Below, piece after piece: positions 1-11,601 of a DNA stretch of 64,000 nt (its first letter is position 1; each line of letters opens with the position of its first letter). Under the pieces are notes generated by a model. The model saw nothing but the letters and a program-made list of their open reading frames with translations, did not search any database and was not told where the DNA came from. The stretch comes from Marasmius tenuissimus (taxonomy: Eukaryota > Basidiomycota > Agaricomycetes > Agaricales > Marasmiaceae): positions 1,736,001 through 1,800,000 of the forward strand of contig JAQOTA010000047.1 of NCBI GenBank assembly GCA_029532415.1. The letters run 5' to 3'. Both the position numbers and the translations under genes were made by a program.

Positions 1-3000
1 CCTTCAGCAGATCTTCATCTCGCCGCTTGAAGCGTTCCTCAAGTTCTTGTTTGTCCTCTTCCAACGAGTTGACCGTTTCATCTCGCTGAGCCTGCTCCTG
101 CTCCAGCTCATCGACCTGCCTGGTCAGTGCGTCAACTTTGACCTCTAGCTCATCTTTCTCCTCTATCGTCTCTTGAAGCTCTTGGGCCTTAACGCCGAGC
201 TCACGATTGAGCCCCTAGCAGAAAAGGTCAGCGACAGTCCTCGCGCAATCCTTGGGAGTGTACCTCTTTCTTGGTCTCTAGATTTTTCACTCAATCTCAC
301 AAGTCCCTCAACTGCTGGGCGGCTGTTTCAATGTCCTCGTCGCTCTAGAAATGACCTCGGTTAATTTTGCTGTGTCGAAAAGGCTGGGCGTCTTACTGGT
401 GCTATAGAACGCAGCTCTACATTCTCTTTCTCCAGCCGCTCGAGTGTTTCTTTTTGCTTGCTGTTCTCAAGCGCGTACTCTGAAAGTTTTTGCCGGTCAT
501 CTTCGGCCTGAGCTCACAAGTCGCGGAGCACCTTCGCAGCGTTGTCCTTGTCCGCGTCAGTCTTATGATGATATTGTGAGTGTACCGCCATCTCAAGAGA
601 CGAGACAACTCACCGGAACTTCAGATTTCAGTCTTGTGTTCTCCGTCTGCAGCTGCTCGTTTGCGTCCTTGAGATGTGTATATTCTTCCCAATGATCATC
701 GGACTGGGTTTCGTGAGCACATCGCGCGTCTGAAGGCCTAATACGGCTTACCGGTATCTTTGATCGAAGTTCCTCCAATTCCTTCGCTGCCTTTTGCTTG
801 TCCTCATCAGTCTGGAATTGATCTCGTGAGCATTTCATTTCATCGAAAGAGCTGGTCGTCCTACCGGGATTTCAGATCTCAGTCTTGCGTTCTTCGTGTG
901 CAGCCGCTCGTTCGCGTCCTTTAACACTGAAAGGTGTGCCCAATGATCATCGGGCTGGGTTTCGTGAGCACATTGCACGTCCGAGAGCCTGATATGGCTT
1001 ACCAGTATCTTGGCTTTCAGCTCCTCCAGCTCTTTCGCGGCTTGTTCCTTGTCCGCGTCAGTTTTGGGAGATTCATTCGTGAGCGACGCAAAATCAAAGG
1101 GCTAGACATCTTACCGGTACTTTCAACAAAAGTTCCCCTTTCTCCCTCTCCAGCTGATTGATCGTTTCTGTGTTTAGGTGGTTCTCTTCCTCGAGCCAAG
1201 GGAGTTTTTGCCGGTCCTCCTCAGGCTGTGAATTGCGTCATTAGTATCGAAGATCGTTGAGAACCTGATACCACTTACTGGTATTGCGGCTCGCAATTCT
1301 GCGTTGTGACGCTCTAGCTGTTTTACACGGGCTTGCAGTGTAGTTATGTTCCCAGTGCCTTGAGCTGCCAATCGGAGCTTACTGAGCTCCTCCTGCGAGA
1401 GATGAATCTACATGTGGTCTCGAGGGCTCCTCTGCAAGTACGCACCCGCAACTTCGCTTCCTCTGTGTCCCGTCTTTCCAGGCTCCTTTGAAGATCAGCT
1501 TTATCTTCTTCCAGGGACGTTATCTTCTGTGTGCGCCCTTCCTGCTCTTGCTCCAGCGCAGTCACCTGTGTGTCGAGCCCCGAGATCTTGGTTTCCAAAG
1601 CCTCTTGCTCATTTGCTTTCTCCTTGAGCTGAGAGTTGAGGGTCTATGAAGAAGCTGTGAGTATGAATCTTTGCATCATTGTGACTGATTCACCTTCTTG
1701 TCGTCTACAAGGCGAGCCACTTGCTCCTGAGCTTTCCACAGATCCTTTGCCAGTTCTCAGAGTTTTGTTTCTCGCTCCTAGCCAGTGCGTCAGCAAGATC
1801 TGCGTGGTAGGATAATGGTCGACATCTCGCACCTGGTCCCGACCTTCGGCCTTCGTGTTGCATCCCGGTGAGTAACTTGTGATTGGGGAAGAAGCACAGA
1901 AAGCTTTACCGGCCCTCTCTTTCGCTGCTCATCTAATAACTTCTCCAACTCGATGATCCTAGACTGTCGCTTATTCAACTCCTCCTGCAGCCGCTCGATT
2001 CTCTTTTGGTCCTCCGTAGTCTTGATATCAATTCGCTCGTGAGCACGCTTTTGTTCGTGTGTATGAGGTGACGTCGCTCGTACCGGCATGTGGGCTCGTA
2101 AGGCTCTGTTCTCCTCCTTCAGCTTCGTGATCTCGGCGAGTGCTGCCTGGCCTTTGTTGGCAACGTTGAGTGTTTCTGTGAGGGATTTTCTTTGCTTGTC
2201 ATGCTGATGCTCGAGTTCCTATGGACATTAGATTGTTGGTTTCCTGCTAGTTTGAAAACACGAAGGGCCTTACAGCAAACTTCGTTATATATTTTCTCTC
2301 TAATTCCTGAATTCTCATGAATATGGGTGATGTAGAGTAGCGAGGGAAGACTTACAGAGAAGTTGTTATTGAAATCTGTCACTACTACCTCCAGGGCCTG
2401 CTTATCGTCGATTACTGCGGTGTAAGGTTTTGTGACTGCCTCGACTATCTGCTCATGAGCAGCCTAGACATGGTTCCAATCAGTGATGAAAAATCTCTAA
2501 TCAGAAACGAAACCAGTCATACCACAAGGCTGTTGTGAGTCGCTGTTAGATCTCTTTCAAGCTCAGCTATCTTTTCCTCCTGACCCCGAAATTCCTGTAA
2601 TTGTTTCTGAGATCAATTTCAGTATTTCGCGGCAAGAAAGAACTCACTTTGATGGTGTTCTGGGCATCGCTCAAGTCTTTGAGTGTTTTTTTGAACTCAA
2701 CCAACCGGACCTTCGATGAAGTGAAATCAGTGGGCTGCTTCACCCGCGTAAGCCTTTCCTCGTCGCTCGGCGGTTCATCTGAGTCCGAATGCAATCCTGA
2801 ACCACGAGGTCTTTTGTTGGAGTTTGATTGTGGTCTCATCACAAACGGTGGTTTGCTACGGGCCCGATCCCACCTGGAGCTTGTACTACTACTCGAGGGG
2901 ACTGCTTCCTTGTCAACCTCCTACAATTCTTTCAGTACAAGCTGGGGTGAAGACGAGCCATATGTGATTACCATCGGATTTGAGGAGGATGCTCCAGCAT

Positions 3001-3034
3001 TGGGGGTAAATGTGAATTTTTTGAAGGCTTTCAT
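1..3034 (-). CDS. Large coiled-coil protein, multi-exon, 3' end outside window
   Basis: Starts at ATG 3034 (MKAFKKFTFTP). Exon 1 is 3034-2973/2972, followed by a 51-base intron ending TAG at 2921. Exon 2 is 2920-2648 and has an acidic, Ser/Pro-rich start, then a Lys/Glu-rich stretch (LVEFKKTLKDLSDAQNTIK). A 53-base intron leads into exon 3 at 2594. Further exons follow down to the window edge, nearly all Leu/Lys/Glu/Gln heptad-like sequence, such as KRIERLQEELNKRQSRIIEL near 2000-1930 and LKDANEQLQTENTRLKSE near 660-600. Such sequence indicates an extended dimeric coiled coil, possibly a scaffold or cytoskeletal/SMC-like rod. I recognise no catalytic domain or family. Exons between about 400 and 1100 are tandemly duplicated (separate entry). 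The stop codon lies left of base 1. Exon boundaries downstream of exon 3 were only partly traced. Confidence 0.75.
440..1095 (-). repeat. Tandem exon-intron duplication, period about 250 bp
   Basis: Within the coiled-coil gene, the stretch around 689-760 recurs at 940-1011, offset 251 bases, including the same intron (donor GTAAGCC, acceptor AAACCCAG) and the exon on either side. On the minus strand the exon motif TDxDKxxAAKxLxxL appears three times (about 1090, 820 and 560), diverging leftward. Exon plus intron were therefore duplicated as a unit, lengthening the rod by whole heptads. Confidence 0.7.
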
Positions 3035-3049
3035 GCACGAAGGAAAACA

Positions 3050-3455
3050 TGGTGACTGCTCTACTTGAAGAGAAGAGGAAACAAAGATACGAGGCCGCGA
3101 TCAGGCGCTTCCTTCCATATAAAGCATCAGCGTGCGTGTACAACAAGTTGACAGGGTGAGTGCTATTTGGACTTGTCAGCATTACAACACTGATCGACAC
3201 GTTTCGCAGTTCTCACCGGCGACAGTGGGACGACGAAGGGGCCTGCCCTCGGAATCTATCATATGACGATACAACAACTTTTAGTCAATCTGGGACTCAG
3301 AGTAGACGTTTATTTGTACTCTGCATTGGCTTTGAGCCATTTCGGTCCTTCGTATCTCATAGATTGGTCTGCGTGATCATATATTACTGACTATCGAGTA
3401 GCCCCTTCTAGTAGCCATCGCGGAAGCTGCCGCTGCAAAACGAAACGCTCGTTGA
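3050..3455 (+). CDS. Possible short multi-exon gene
   Basis: A plus-strand reading starts at ATG 3050 (MVTALLEEKRKQRYEAAIRR). It passes a candidate intron with donor GTGAGT at about 3156 and acceptor CGCAG near 3210, then a well-formed 50-base intron at 3353-3402 with a TTACTGAC branch-like motif, and ends in an Ala-rich tail. Two frames are plausible after the first intron and I could not choose between them. Its start would lie only about 15 bases from the divergent coiled-coil start, which argues against this start or the model. No family recognised. Confidence 0.2.
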
Positions 3456-3459
3456 AAAT

Positions 3460-4529
3460 CGACGTCGGTGATGGGGTCCCCAGGTTTGCTGAGAGTGAAT
3501 CCCCCTCCCGGAAAAATTAGCCTTGGGAGCATAGCAAATGAATTTGCGCATAGACTCACTGAATTTGACTATGTTATCGAGCTATTGTGAGGTGACTGCG
3601 GGAGAGAAAACTCGTTCGCCCCTATATGATGTTTAATCGTTGTGATGCTTGGTCAACATTTATTCGGACCAGATGCTGAAAGGCTTTGATCCTTGCCAGC
3701 GGTTGAAGAAGCAACAAGGGGCCATGGTTGATGGAAAAACTTCATGATGGAGAGCGGAAGACAAGGATGAGTGACGAGATTACAACTTGAGAGTGGGAGA
3801 TGTCAGCTTTGGCTAAGCGCTCCAAGAAGCACTGGCGCAAGCAAGCGCAAAGAAGGACAACCCGATCATCTCGTCGTGAATACATACATGATCGCGAGTT
3901 GAATACAGGCCTGTTACAGACCCTCTTTGCTCGCTCATGACATGGGACACAGGCTGGGTAAACCCCATGCGCATACTGGATAAAGGGCCAGTCAGTCCTG
4001 GCGTAAACTTTGGAGTGGAATAAATGTCCATCCACCACCCCTCACCCACTTCCCAGACGTGTCGTCCCATATATCGAGACTCCAGAGACTGCAGCCTTCG
4101 TAGAATCTAGATCCTCATGGTCTCCCTCGCCCACAAATAGTGGATAAAATCCACCTGAGCTCTACGGGCAGACAGCCTCCATGTGTGAATAAATTGTCCA
4201 CTGAAGATAGCAGTTCCGCTATGGTATAGACAGCCTGGTTCTGGATCGACTCAAATTTCTTCTGATCAACGGTGTGCTTTCTTCGAGGAGGAATAAGGGC
4301 CTTATACTATAGGAGATACGTCTAGTTGTACCCATCCCTACCCAAATACATCCGACGATTCCAGCTTCATCTTCTCATTGCGACCATGTGACAGGAACAA
4401 TACTCAGCACTGGGAATTCACGTCAAGTCCTATCAGTGTTACTCATCATCGCGACCATGTGACATGAACAAAACAATCAATTCCGGGAATATGTGATTTT
4501 CACTACAACTGCAAGACGAAAGTATCTAA
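3460..4529. other. Intergenic, no supported gene
   Basis: About 1 kb between the 3.0-kb gene pair and the RING gene. A minus-strand open stretch at 4070-3813 (starting MGRHVWEVGEGWWMDIY) has a protein-like composition and could be an exon, but I found no partner exons with consistent splice sites. Nothing else stands out. Confidence 0.4.
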
Positions 4530-5253
4530 TCAGTTCAAACCCATGCCAGCCTCAATCTCCTTGTTCCTCTTCCTCTGACGGGCTACATCGTAATCGAGAA
4601 TTATGGACAGAGTGGGCCAGTAGATTACTCCTGGCTCCTCCCGTAGCTTCCATTCCATCTCACGCGAAAATCTCTGTGCAATTGCTTCAAGCTTTCTGTC
4701 TAACACGGGTCCAAATGCCACGGTTGCCTTGCAGCCCTCATCAGGACAAACGAGTGGTTCCCCCTTCCAGGAGGTGTTACGTGTCTGTTTGACTTTGGCC
4801 TCGTTAAGACATTCACCGCAAAAGTGGTGGCCGCAGTCCAACCTTTCGTGATATGAGTAATGAGATTTCGTGGCAAAGGATTGATGCTCACAACTGCGGC
4901 GACACAAACAATTGTTTGCAAGTAGGACAGGTAACCTGATCTCTGTGTTCCTCGATCCACTCCTTCACTTGCTCGATCTCCGCCTCTTTCCTCTGCAGAA
5001 CGTGTTTGAGGGTGTCTTCGCGAACTGAAAGACAAGACGCCCGTACCTTTTCACCTATCCCGATGATAGCGCCCTCGCGCAACTCCAGAAGGAGTTCGAA
5101 CGCTTTCCCCATCCTCTGCTCGTTGTCTTTGTCTTTGTGGGTCTTGCCCTTTGTCTTGGCTTTCTTGTCGTTTGGGGTCGCAGGTGGTGTGGCATAGGGA
5201 CCAGTCTGTTGTCTGGTATCCCGAATGCCCTTGACAGTTCTTTGTAGGCCCAT
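4530..5253 (-). CDS. RING-finger protein, 224 aa, probable E3 ubiquitin ligase
   Basis: Two exons: 5253-4892 and 4842-4530, joined across a 49-base intron (donor GTGAGC, acceptor GAAAG). The splice keeps the frame, giving 224 codons and a TGA stop. The N-terminal half is Lys/Glu-rich with helical segments (KHVLQRKEAEIEQVKEWIEE). The C-terminal third carries a RING: CPTC, then CGHHFCGEC, then CPDEGC, in the order C-x2-C...C-x-H-x2-C-x2-C...C-x4-C. The intron falls between the first Cys pair and the Cys-His pair, so the finger exists only in spliced mRNA. RING domains bind two zinc ions and recruit E2 enzymes; substrate and location are unknown. A basic KAKTKGKTHKDKDNE stretch could be a nuclear signal. 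The start at 5253 was chosen because upstream in-frame sequence is not protein-like. Confidence 0.8.
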
Positions 5254-5601
5254 CGGATCGAAGTTGTGAGTGGGGAAGGAAAGGCGTAGATGGAAGCGAG
5301 AGAGAGAGATAGTAAGTATTTCTCGAACAAAGACCTTATAAACCCTGATCCCGGGAGACTCCGATGCACATGTCGTGAACGGCTCGTGTAGGCGGCATGT
5401 CCTTGCAGATGACCATGACACTGTTTCTCAGGCACACATGTACATATACATTCACACATTCACAGATTGCGATGTATCGAGGTATTCAAGATAATGAAAT
5501 AATTGCAATGTATATAATGTACAAATTGATGAAACTACGTAGATTTCTGTCAAGATGATGAGCAGTACCCGAATGTCATCGCAGAGAAGGACAACGCGGA
5601 A
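5254..5601. other. Intergenic
   Basis: Promoter side of the RING gene and 3' side of the next gene. 5440-5560 is AT-rich. No further open frame or RNA gene seen. Confidence 0.4.
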
Positions 5602-7702
5602 CTAATCCAAGCAATGGGGCAAGACTGGGGGTCGTCCAAAGTTCTCAAAGAATGCCTGACAGTAAAACTTCGTCACCCACTCCTCCATTTTCTCCATCTC
5701 ATCATCAGAATGATCTTCCCATTTCTCCTTGCCGGTGACAAAACTATTGGCCTTCGCACCTCCAGGCCAACCCTTCATGACGTGACACATTCGGTGAAAG
5801 TACTTCCCCCAATGACGGATCGAAGCCGCGGCAACGCCAGAGTTAGCCCTACGGAAATCGATTTGGGTCGGGTTGCCAATGCCTTCTGCGCCTGAGAAGC
5901 AGGCTTGGACGTCAGGGCTGAAAACAAACTCCTCTGAAGGGCACATCTTGTGATGGAGAGCATGGAACTCGAATTGGAAATCGAGCTCAAACAGTTCCCA
6001 GACGATTTCTTGGGCGACCGACGGGTCAGACAGTCTTCCGACCGGGAGTCTGCAATCCTGTCATTTGAAGTGTAGCGTGTCCTTCGGGTCATACTCCAAG
6101 TTGCCGTAGAACTTCAAGCATTGCCCGAGCAAGTCTTTTACCACTGCGCGCTGCTCTGCCATCTTGTGCGAACCCTCTTTCGGGGTGTAATTGTCAGTTG
6201 TGCCAAGAATGACGCACCATTGTTTGCTGGACCATGCGCCGGAGGCGACGCCCGCAGGCATGCAATGGCAAAATATGAGTATGGGTCGGAGTCGCAGCCA
6301 ATTGCGAAGGAGGCGCTCTCTCTTTTCCGGAGGAGGGAATAGGATCATGCCAGGATCCGGGAACGAATAACCACCATTGACCACTGTCTCTTTGGCTGGC
6401 CGCCGAATTCGGTCGATGGAAGACAGAGCGTTGACCCAACATTCTGGAATCGGGGGTGAACAGGGCCCGGGTATCTCGACGAATTTATCTCATTCTACCT
6501 GTCAGGGGGCGGACGCTTTGGGCCGATGTTTGTCATCTGCAGGCAAGTTCAGCCCTGGTCAATTGAGTGAAGTAAAAAGGAAACATACATGGTTCGCGGC
6601 GTTGCCGTTTAGTAGCTTACGGCCTCGATGGACCAGCTGATGAGGATGAGGTTGTCGAGAAAGATTCGGCGGCAGGTACACTGAATGGATTGTTGGTGTA
6701 GTCGACAATGGCCAATCCAAATTGTTCAACGGCCGTCGCTCTCTGGAGATCGTGAAGGGGCCCAGTGTACACAACCTCTTTTGTGTGAGAAGCAATATTA
6801 TCCATGCAAATACCCAGCGACTGCGGAGTGACAGGTATGACCTGCTCGTCCACTCGTACCAGTGGATGATGCTCGGAGGCACGTATGAACCAGAACAGGA
6901 TTCCTGCACGAAAGAAGAACTCGCAGTCTTTCATGGTTGTGAGAAACACTCCCATAGCCATAGAAGCTCACGAACGTGTCTCCTCGGAGGGAGGAGAGAG
7001 ACTGTTCATCACAGGGAGATACAATTCCACCCAATCTAAAGCTCCATACAGCTCTAGATACCACCGCTGGAAAAATGACCACAGTTGTCGAGCACAATGG
7101 AGGGGAAGGGGCATTGTCAAGAGATGACGGATAGTGCGTTCCAGTTGGCCGTTGAGCGCGGGTATCAGTCTGTTGACCTTGCTAGACTCCCGACTAGAAC
7201 AGTATTTTTGGACGCGTTCATGGAGCAGGGTGCAATCCTCTTCATAAGGAGCAACATTTTCCTTGGCCCACCGTCCAAGCCCCTTGATTGCACTGTCTGA
7301 CTCGTGCACAAAAGCTTCTGGTGGCAAGGACTTCCACCACTTTGCTTTTGCGTACGTCGGAGATGGAGGTTGGCGCGGGATGGCAGCCCAGTGACATCGA
7401 TCGGGAATGAAGTTTTGAGGGTATTGTAGTGGGTCTTCCACACCAAAGCGATAATCTTGTTGCATGTAAACCTCTCTGGGTCCAAAGAGAGGCTGGTATA
7501 CGTCGAGAGAGTTGGGGGAAGTTACAAAAAATTTTCCATCCTCAACCCACGATCCGACTCGGCCGTCGATGGCTTTGTAGGGTTGTGACGCTATATTGAT
7601 TGGAAGATCAATTCAACAAAACGAGAAAGACGGGCGAGTCCACCGACCTGTCTTCTCGTCGAAGTTGACCACGGAAGGCAGGACTGGTGGAACTGAGGAC
7701 AT
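5602..7702 (-). pseudogene. Decayed member of an Agaricomycete-expanded protein family (FIPDR type)
   Basis: Exon 1 is 7702-7648 (MSSVPPVLPSVVNFDEK). A 57-base intron at 7647-7591 follows. The long next exon reads MQQDYRFGVEDPLQYP and FIPDRCHWAAIPRQ, then LEYGALDW-like hydrophobic segments down to about 6976. Later blocks are FFFRAGILFWFIRASE, a Ser-rich linker, IPECWVNALSSIDR, FPPPEKRERLLRNWLRLRP and a C-terminal block ending VLPHCLD at 5602. This block order matches a large uncharacterised family I recall from mushroom genomes; no biochemical role is known to me. I could not splice it cleanly. The junctions near 6930-6975 and 6500-6640 shift frame, and an in-frame TGA sits at 6063-6061 between two collinear blocks (HFK and QDCRLP). 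I therefore call it a probable pseudogene, though unusual splicing is possible. Confidence 0.6.
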
Positions 7703-8467
7703 GGTGTTCGATGTGACAGATAGAGGCACTTTTCTGGAGTATGGAAGCGAGTGAGTGCGAACTGAGTAGACCGACAGTTCGTTGCCTACAATCCGAACGG
7801 AGATTCCCCAGTCCAGAACAAATGGCCGTTCGTCAGTTGTACAGTTTGCGTGTCCTCCGTTCCTGTTCTTAATGTGGATTCCTGACACAGAGGCCAAGAT
7901 GACTCACCAGGTTGTTGTATGTATCAGGCAGAATAGTTCGCTTGAGAGGTGGGTGCTGTCTTCAGTTGAGTTCGAGACTCGTTCAAGACTGACAAGTTGG
8001 AATTGAAGAAGCTGGGATGATGTCACGGGGCATAAAGAATTCAACGACCGGAATGTGACCGGTGCCGGCGGCGCATCGGTCAATTCCTGATCACAGTGCA
8101 CTCAATCAACATCGTCAACCTAAGCCAAGTTCAGTCTGAAATTCTGGAAAGATGATCACATTTATTTTGTACCAATACAATGTAGCTAACGATATACTAA
8201 GTTTGAGCACTAGTCATAATAGTTCAAATAACACGCATGACGACGACAACGATAACAAGGAGAATTGCGATACACATTGATGCCAATGATGGACGTATGG
8301 ACGGGGTATGTATGATCGTAAGATGGTCCGGGCGAACACGAGCATGGGCCGACTTGCGGGATACAGCACTGACGCCTGCTCTGGGGAAAAAACTGTCTTG
8401 CTATCAGCCAAGGATTCGAACGTTGAACGAACGTATTGACTCCGTACCTCGACGTAAAATAATCACC
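7703..8467. other. Intergenic, no supported gene
   Basis: Between two minus-strand genes. Short open frames on both strands lack splice partners or recognisable composition. A tRNA-like T-loop near 8411-8425 was examined and rejected. Confidence 0.4.
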
Positions 8468-9445
8468 TCACCCAAATTCTGTGTATGCTTTACCAGCTAA
8501 CTCCCTCGCATCGAGATAGCCAGAACGAAAATGCTGCCGTGAGACACCAGATGGTGGGTCTCGCTCCAAGATCCGGCCACTAGGCACTCGCAATTTGCGT
8601 TTCCTTCCTGCTGAGCAGGACGTCTCAACCCGTATGCAATCCACTTGTGCAAATATGGAACCGTAGTCAGGATCCCTCCAGTCCAGCTGGTGTACAAACT
8701 TGACTTCTTTGCCATCCTTCGAACCGTCTTCTTCATCAGACATGCCCGCCGCCTGGAGCTCTTCCACGGAACGGAATACATAAGCCCAATATTCCTTGCC
8801 CTCTTCATCACCTGCTGTGCGACAGTTCTTCTGCATGACCCCTGTGGTCGTCCTTCGATCGTTGAATTTCTAGACGGAAATGTGAGCCGGCGCAACAAAA
8901 TGAATAGATGACTGCACACACACGATACAGGGATCCCCATCGCCTATTGTTTTTCTCTTCCCCTTTGACCTGAACATCGTCTCCATCTTTCTGTTCGAGC
9001 TCCTTGACTTGCGGAGAGCTTCGAACTCGCACTTGTATGCGCCTAGAGAAGAATTTCACCCATTCCTTCACGCCTATGTATCGAATATCGAAACCGTTCT
9101 GGAGGAGAAGAGGGCTGGCAGTCGTCTTTTTCGCTAGTCAAAAAGCTAACATTCGGTTCCAAGGCGACTCTCGCACGGCTTCAAGGGTCTGCCCGTTGAG
9201 CTCGAGGTGCTCGTCCTCAGTATGAGGTCCATGGCTCTGAGGATCATCTTTGAACACCTTGAGCTGATCGATAGATATGCCCTTGTTGCTCCAACCCAGT
9301 GCAAGAGCAAGAATACGACGTCCGATCTTCTATAAAGAGTTGACTTCGATTGTAGGAATTAGGACTTGGGTATGCAACATACGTTTTTGTAGAGTCTTTC
9401 AGCTCTCAAGAAACTCGTCGAAGAGGAAGACGCAGCGTCTGCCAT
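8468..9445 (-). CDS. Uncharacterised multi-exon protein, possible readthrough or pseudogene
   Basis: Exon 1 is 9445-9383 (MADAASSSSTSFLRAE, 21 codons) with a 53-base intron at 9382-9330. Exon 2 begins KIGRRILALALGWSNKG. The same frame continues past an in-frame TGA at 9140-9138 into LAKKTTASPLLLQNGFDIRY and GVKEWVKFFSRR. Alternatively a 78-base intron (donor GTGCGA near 9172, acceptor CTCCAG) would remove the TGA in frame. A later exon reads GKEYWAYVFRSVEELQAAG, an acidic stretch and EVKFVHQLDWRDPDYG, ending TEFG at 8468. The exon junction near 8870-8930 is not resolved. I do not recognise a domain. The protein is rich in charged residues and has no signal peptide or membrane segment. Confidence 0.5.
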
Positions 9446-9672
9446 TGGCGACGTGGAAGGGAAGGACTACTCTGTCCACGTGCGTTACTCGTGCGCTGCA
9501 GATCGCTCAGGTCCAGGCCCAGGGAAAGTAGATCACACGGATACACGGTAACACAAACACTAGGTGGAGTAAAGTCATGAATTGCAAGCATTATGTAGGT
9601 CTGTAGGCGAGAATGAATGGTGCAATGGGTGATTATCTAGTCGTTATATGTGCTTCAAAAGCCTCGCCATGA

Positions 9673-11601
9673 TCACAAGTCAAGCTGACTAACAGCTACC
9701 GTTCTGAAGTCCATAGATAAAACATCGACGGTGGTCACAGAAGGGGAAGCCAAGATTACCTCGGACTCGGAGTCGAGTGAGGCGGTCTCCAAGTCGACGC
9801 CAGCAGGGGCATTCACATTCGATGTCGCTGGGGCCTGGGGAGCTGATAGCGTGATGGTCACAGTCGAAATTTCGAGGAGGGAGGTTGACACGGTCACCGG
9901 TGTCGGTGAGAGAGTGATGGTCTCGGCAGGCGGAATCGATGTTACAATCTCGGATGTGATTACAGTGACCATTTCTGCAGTCAAAGAAGGTGTCTCAATG
10001 AACAGGAACGAGGACACAGTGACCGTTGTCAGAGAACGTGTCTCGACGACCGGGAGAAGGGGTGTGGGTACACTTGTAACAGCGGCTGGAATTGTAGGGG
10101 ATGTGTTGTGCTTAGCGCCGTCTGGAGTCGACTTTCAAACGATAGTGGGTAGCTCCCGAAGTAGAAGTCAGTGACTTTCCTTCCCGGCAAGACAGCGACT
10201 TACTATCGTGATCCTCTGGGATACGAGTCCCAATGTTAATCCGACAACAAGGAAGATGGCTGAGACGGTAAAGTATGAGATCTGGATTGATGCGAACTTC
10301 TGCCGAATTCTCTTGGTGGCGCTGCTGTTCGATCTCCGGAACAGTAACACGTCTTGCGATCACTCGCCGGTCAATCCAGCAATGACGATGTAGGTCCAAG
10401 CTTCATCCCCAAAGCTCTGGCAGAAACATAAGTTGGCTAATTGGAAGAGATATTATACACTTACTGCTACAGGTTGGACCAGCCCACCCTTTGGGTAAAC
10501 AAGTTTTTGTTCAACAGTGTATCGGTCTAAATTGTAGACGACAGCGTGGCCGGAATCCGTACCAGAGACAAGACGACTTCCGTCTTCGATGAGCGTCATC
10601 TGGCGTGGATACGTAACCACAGTCGGTGCTGTACTCGGCAATGTTGCCCGGTGCTTCAAGTCAGAAAAAGTGAAGACTTCACATGTGTTGGAGGTGTTGA
10701 CGATTAGTTGGTCCCTTGCCTCATTGAGAGCAACTGAGCCCCTATGGTCTACTTTCAGCGAATGCTCCAGATAGATGAAAAGAAAGAAAAAATCACATTC
10801 GGGACTCGTCGAGTTTCGAGATCACCCTCTGTGTGACGACTGCGCCCGTTTGACGATCCAACTTCACGCTGTATAGAGCATGAACTTCAATCAGTCGAGT
10901 GTTCCTTGTGTATCCCTGGACTTACATCATGCCCCCACCACCAGCAAAAACATTGACGTTCCTATATTCGTCAAACTTGACGGATTGAGGAATTTTGAAG
11001 GGAGGCTGGATTTGAATATTGAAAATTTTGTTGAACTGACCGACCGACGAGAGTGTCCACACTGAGACCGTCCTGTCGGCATGAGACATCGTTACGTAGG
11101 CCATGTCGTTGGTGTTGATGTTTGACCTGTGGATATCCATGGACAGAACTTGTTCTGTGGTGATATTTCGAACGGTGTGAGACCATGTCTTGAAAACCTG
11201 ACCAACTCTTCAGAAACTACTTATGCAAGTATTTGAAAGCACTCACCCGCAGGCTGTCGTTCCAATGCCAGGCGGAGATATCACTGGAGATGGCTCCTAG
11301 CAGGAGAACGTGTCGGCTAGATTGCTCGAAGAACAACCATTTTGAGACTGAGATCAGGAACTTTGGCTCTGAGGTGCCCGGGCAAACGTAAGGCGTTGTT
11401 ATCGCTACTGGGTTCAATGTATCGGTACTCCAGATCGATACCCCCCCATAGCCTGTAGCTAAGATTTGAGAGTAGAGTAGACAGGGAAACGATTCCAAAC
11501 GCACCGGTCACGATGATGAATTTCGCCTGAACAGATATAGAGAGGGAAAGGACAGCGTCTCTCAGCCCGACAAGTGTTGCATGCAAGTGATAGCGAGGCA
11601 T
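9673..11601 (-). CDS. Beta-propeller (WD40-like) protein with membrane anchor and Ser/Thr-rich tail
   Basis: Seven exons keep one frame: 11601-11505, 11458-11247, 11197-10926, 10868-10797, 10741-10465, 10416-10204 and 10131-9673. Introns are 46-72 bases with GT-AG ends; the model has about 533 codons. Exons 1-5 contain WD/propeller-like blades, for example GYGGVSIWSTDTL, ADRTVSVWTLSS and GHAVVYNLDRYTVEQKL. Exon 6 holds basic residues (SATKRIRQKF) then a hydrophobic helix (ISYFTVSAIFLVVGLTLGL), a likely transmembrane segment near residue 360. Exon 7 is a 150-residue Ser/Thr/Val/Pro-rich tail, typical of O-glycosylated or disordered regions. No signal peptide is seen. Exon 6 contains an in-frame TGA at 10362-10360; a 39- or 42-base intron (donor GTGATC) could remove it. 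Function unknown; a propeller platform tethered to a membrane is my inference. Confidence 0.65.

Noticed and set aside
2601..3068. Plus-strand open frame of 155 codons
   Set aside because: Antisense to exons 1-3 of the coiled-coil gene, which have good splice signals and heptad-like composition.
8405..8470. tRNA gene suggested by a TTCGAAT loop on the minus strand
   Set aside because: The T-stem has a mismatch and no matching acceptor, D or anticodon arms are present.
9731..10174. Plus-strand open frame of 147 codons
   Set aside because: It is the antisense of the Ser/Thr-rich exon 7 of the propeller gene, whose splice phases fit the minus strand exactly.
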